In this document: positions 45,722 to 47,774 of the stretch, piece by piece | Position numbering within the stretch: the first letter of the stretch is position 1 | How the letters are laid out: each line of letters opens with the position of its first letter | Assembly (NCBI GenBank): GCA_021806765.1 | Contig: JAJZQR010000005.1 | Coordinates: 1 to 47,774 of the forward strand | DNA from: Chloroflexota bacterium | GTDB taxonomy: Bacteria; Chloroflexota; UBA6077 | Direction: 5' to 3' | Length of the DNA: 47,774 nt | The notes under the pieces: generated by a model | Databases searched by the model: none | Told to the model about the DNA's origin: nothing | What the model saw: the letters and a program-made list of their open reading frames with translations, nothing else | Program-made: the position numbers and the translations under genes

Positions 45722-47774
45722 CTAGATCGATTCCTTGTGTCCGCGGTGCTGGTGGCCTCCCTCGTGGTCGTGGCCATGGTGGCCCTCGCAACACCGATCC
45801 GGGACGGGCGTAGGAGCCGAAGATCCGTGATCGCCCCGCTTGCTCGCGGGGCCGGCCGGGCCCCCGTAGCCCAGCAGCCGCATGCCGTTCAGCGTCACCA
45901 GCAACGAGGCGCCGGTGTCCGCCAGGATGGCAAGCCAGAGGGTCACCAGCCCCGGGAAGGTTAGGGCAAGGAAGATGGCCTTGGTCAGGAGAGAGAAGGC
46001 GATGTTCTGCCTGATGGTCGACAGCGCCCGACGCGAGAGGGCTATCGTGTAGGCCACCTTCCCCAGGTCGTCGGCCATCAGCGCGACGTCCGCCGTCTCC
46101 AGGGCGGCGTCGGTGCCCGCGGCCCCCATGGCGATCCCCACCGTCGAGGCCGCCAGGGCCGGGGCGTCGTTCACTCCGTCGCCCACCATGGCCACCTTTC
46201 CGTACTTCGCCCGGAGTTCCCTCACGGCACCCACCTTGTCCTCGGGTAGCAGGCCCGCCCTGTACTCGTCGGCTCCCACCACCTTCGCCACGGCCCGAGC
46301 CGTCACCTCGTGGTCGCCGGTGAGAAGCACGACCCGCCGGATCCCGGCCTTCTTGAGGGCGGCCACGGCCGCCTTGGCCCCGGGCCTCAGCCGGTCCGCC
46401 GCCGCGATCACGCCCACTAACCCCCGTTCGGTTCCCAGCAGGAGAACGGTCTTGCCCTCTTCGCGCAGCTCCCGCAACCGGCCCTCCACGGCCGTGAGCT
46501 CCAGCCCCAGCTCCTCGAAGAGGCGAGGGCTGCCCACGTAGTACAGGTCCCCGTCGATCCTGGCCCGCACCCCCTTGCCCGCGACCGCCTCGAAGTCGGC
46601 CACCTGGTGGGTGTGCTCCGCCGAACGGCCCGGCCTGGCGTTGCCGGCGTCCTCCTCTGCCCTCCGCAGCACCGCCGAAGCCAGGGGATGCTCGGAGCGA
46701 GCCTCCACCGCTGCCGCCAGGTGGAGCACCGCCTCGGCGGAGAGGGTGCCACTCTCGGTGGGAAGCGGAATGACGTCGGTGACCTCGGGCCTGCCCACCG
46801 TGAGGGTGCCGGTCTTGTCGAAGGCCACCACCCGGAGGCTCCCCGCCTCCTCCAGGTATGCGCCACCCTTGAGGAGCACACCGAGGCGGGCGGCCCGGGC
46901 GATCCCCGAGACGATGGAGACCGGCGTGGAGATCACCAGGGCACAGGGACAGGCGATGACCAGCAGCACCAGCGCCCGGTAGAACCAGGGATCGAAGGGC
47001 TGGCCGAGGAGGAGCCAGGGCACGACGGCGATGCCGGCGGAGAGGGCGATGACCGCTGGTGTGTAGTATCGGGCGAAGCGATCCACGAACCGCTGGGAGG
47101 GCGCCCGCTGCGCCTGGGCCTCCTCCACCAGGTGGATTATCTTGGCGATGGTGTTCTCCGCGTAGGGCTTCGTCACCCGGATCTCCAGGTACCCCCGCTC
47201 GTTGATGGTGCCGGCGAAGACCTCGTCGCCCTCGGCTTTCTCGACCGGGACCGACTCCCCCGTGATGGGGGCCTGGTTGACGCTGGAGGAGCCCGAGATC
47301 ACCTCTCCGTCCAGCGGTATCTTCTCCCCGGGTCTCGCCAACACGACCTCGCCGACCCGGACATCCTCCACCGGCAGACTCACCTCCCCATCGCCGCGCC
47401 TCACCCTCGCCTGGTTGGGGGCCAGCTCCATCAGGGCCCGGATAGCACCCCGGGCCCTGTCCATGGTGTAGCCCTCCAGGGCGTTGCCCAGGGCGAAGAG
47501 GAAGACGACGGTGGCCCCCTCGGCCCACTCGCCGATGGCCGCCGCTCCCAGCGCCGCGATAGTCATTAGCACGTTCATGTCCAGGGTGCGGCTGCGGACC
47601 AGCCCGTAGAGGCCGCTGCGGGCGATGTGATAGCCGCCCAGCAGCATGGCCAGGGCGTAGAGAAGTTGGGGGTAGAGCGAGGGTTGCCCCAGCAGCCCGA
47701 GGGCAGAGCCCGCGAGGAGCGCCAGCCCCGAGCCCGCCGTCATGAGGGCCCGGCGGTTGCGCACCCAGAAGGGG
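45722..47774 (-). CDS. Zn/Cd/Pb-type P1B ATPase (ZntA/CadA-like), N-terminus outside the window
   Basis: The frame is open to the window edge, so the N-terminal metal-binding part is not visible. The visible 680 or so residues carry the actuator motif TGESVPVEK, metal helix VIACPCALVISTP (CPC), phosphorylation site DKTGTLTVGR, SEHPLASAVL and [15 protein letters not shown]. Helix 8 has LAILADTGASLLVTLNGMRL, in which the Asp typical of P1B-2 Zn/Cd pumps is present. The C-terminus ends in a Cys/His tail (DRCCEGHHGHDHEGGHQHRG), a likely metal sensor or acceptor. It exports Zn, Cd or Pb. It leads the minus-strand run containing zinc ribbons, two-component system and HflKC genes. Confidence 0.94.
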   Translation of the reverse strand, partial: PFWVRNRRALMTAGSGLALLAGSALGLLGQPSLYPQLLYALAMLLGGYHIARSGLYGLVRSRTLDMNVLMTIAALGAAAIGEWAEGATVVFLFALGNALEGYTMDRARGAIRALMELAPNQARVRRGDGEVSLPVEDVRVGEVVLARPGEKIPLDGEVISGSSSVNQAPITGESVPVEKAEGDEVFAGTINERGYLEIRVTKPYAENTIAKIIHLVEEAQAQRAPSQRFVDRFARYYTPAVIALSAGIAVVPWLLLGQPFDPWFYRALVLLVIACPCALVISTPVSIVSGIARAARLGVLLKGGAYLEEAGSLRVVAFDKTGTLTVGRPEVTDVIPLPTESGTLSAEAVLHLAAAVEARSEHPLASAVLRRAEEDAGNARPGRSAEHTHQVADFEAVAGKGVRARIDGDLYYVGSPRLFEELGLELTAVEGRLRELREEGKTVLLLGTERGLVGVIAAADRLRPGAKAAVAALKKAGIRRVVLLTGDHEVTARAVAKVVGADEYRAGLLPEDKVGAVRELRAKYGKVAMVGDGVNDAPALAASTVGIAMGAAGTDAALETADVALMADDLGKVAYTIALSRRALSTIRQNIAFSLLTKAIFLALTFPGLVTLWLAILADTGASLLVTLNGMRLLGYGGPAGPASKRGDHGSSAPTPVPDRCCEGHHGHDHEGGHQHRGHKESI

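Noticed and set aside
1..47774. tRNA, rRNA, insertion sequence or phage genes
   Set aside because: No cloverleaf, rRNA-like, transposase or integrase sequence was recognised on either strand, despite the many gene relics.

Overview
The window is GC-rich, densely coding DNA from what looks like a monoderm bacterium. It carries lgt, a class F sortase, a LysM-NlpC/P60 hydrolase, a VanW-family protein and an exported L,D-transpeptidase, all typical of Gram-positive-type envelopes. It also encodes an archaeal-type (type II) GAPDH. Together these suggest Chloroflexota, perhaps a Dehalococcoidia-like lineage. This is inference; there is no rRNA, tRNA or ribosomal-protein marker here.

Layout. Positions 1-3900 hold the tail of a slipin (SPFH) gene, a frameshifted pspA with a coiled-coil partner, a SHOCT-DUF302 protein and a NarL-type response regulator. 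Positions 3900-9130 form a mercury island: a DoxX-like membrane protein, then a promoter and operator driving an ArsR/CmtR-like sensor, merA, merT and a merP whose CxxC is read as TGA-x-x-Cys, followed by a decayed flavin disulfide reductase and a BON protein. Positions 9400-16500 are a metal/envelope accessory region with two paralogous secreted Gly/Met-rich proteins, a sortase, a lipoprotein overlapping an HMA/MerT-like transporter, a stand-alone nuclease-like protein, and remnants. Positions 16700-25500 hold a Rieske protein, a YHS remnant, an OmpR-type regulator with a truncated kinase, lgt, a 29-residue membrane protein, LysM-NlpC and VanW. Positions 25800-35540 hold a nine-haem cytochrome, GAPDH, a P1B ATPase with a CPD motif, an L,D-transpeptidase, a methyltransferase, and an ArsR/cation-diffusion-facilitator pair. 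Positions 47774-35528 are one long minus-strand run: Zn/Cd-type P1B ATPase, two zinc-ribbon proteins, an intact two-component system, a small Cys-rich protein, a SurA-like isomerase, a cation transporter-HflK fusion, HflC, HflK, DUF881 and a VanW tail.

Two observations stand out. First, merP has an in-frame TGA exactly where the first Cys of the metal-binding CxxC should be. The reading frame continues with strong homology to its natural end, and a plausible SECIS hairpin lies just downstream, so it is a candidate selenoprotein. Second, at least twelve promoters share one unusual architecture: three or four tandem 11-bp repeats beginning [C/T]T[C/A]A[G/C], with the last repeat starting exactly 15 nt before the -10 hexamer, in place of a -35 box. 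This is the geometry expected of an OmpR/PhoB-family activator. It ties together the secreted proteins, the lipoprotein/HMA transporter, Rieske, lgt, LysM-NlpC, VanW, a small Cys-rich gene and two regulators, one of them of the OmpR family.

Several genes carry single-base frameshifts (pspA, the CDF transporter, a spermidine-synthase-like gene). These may be real decay or assembly error; the window alone cannot separate the two.
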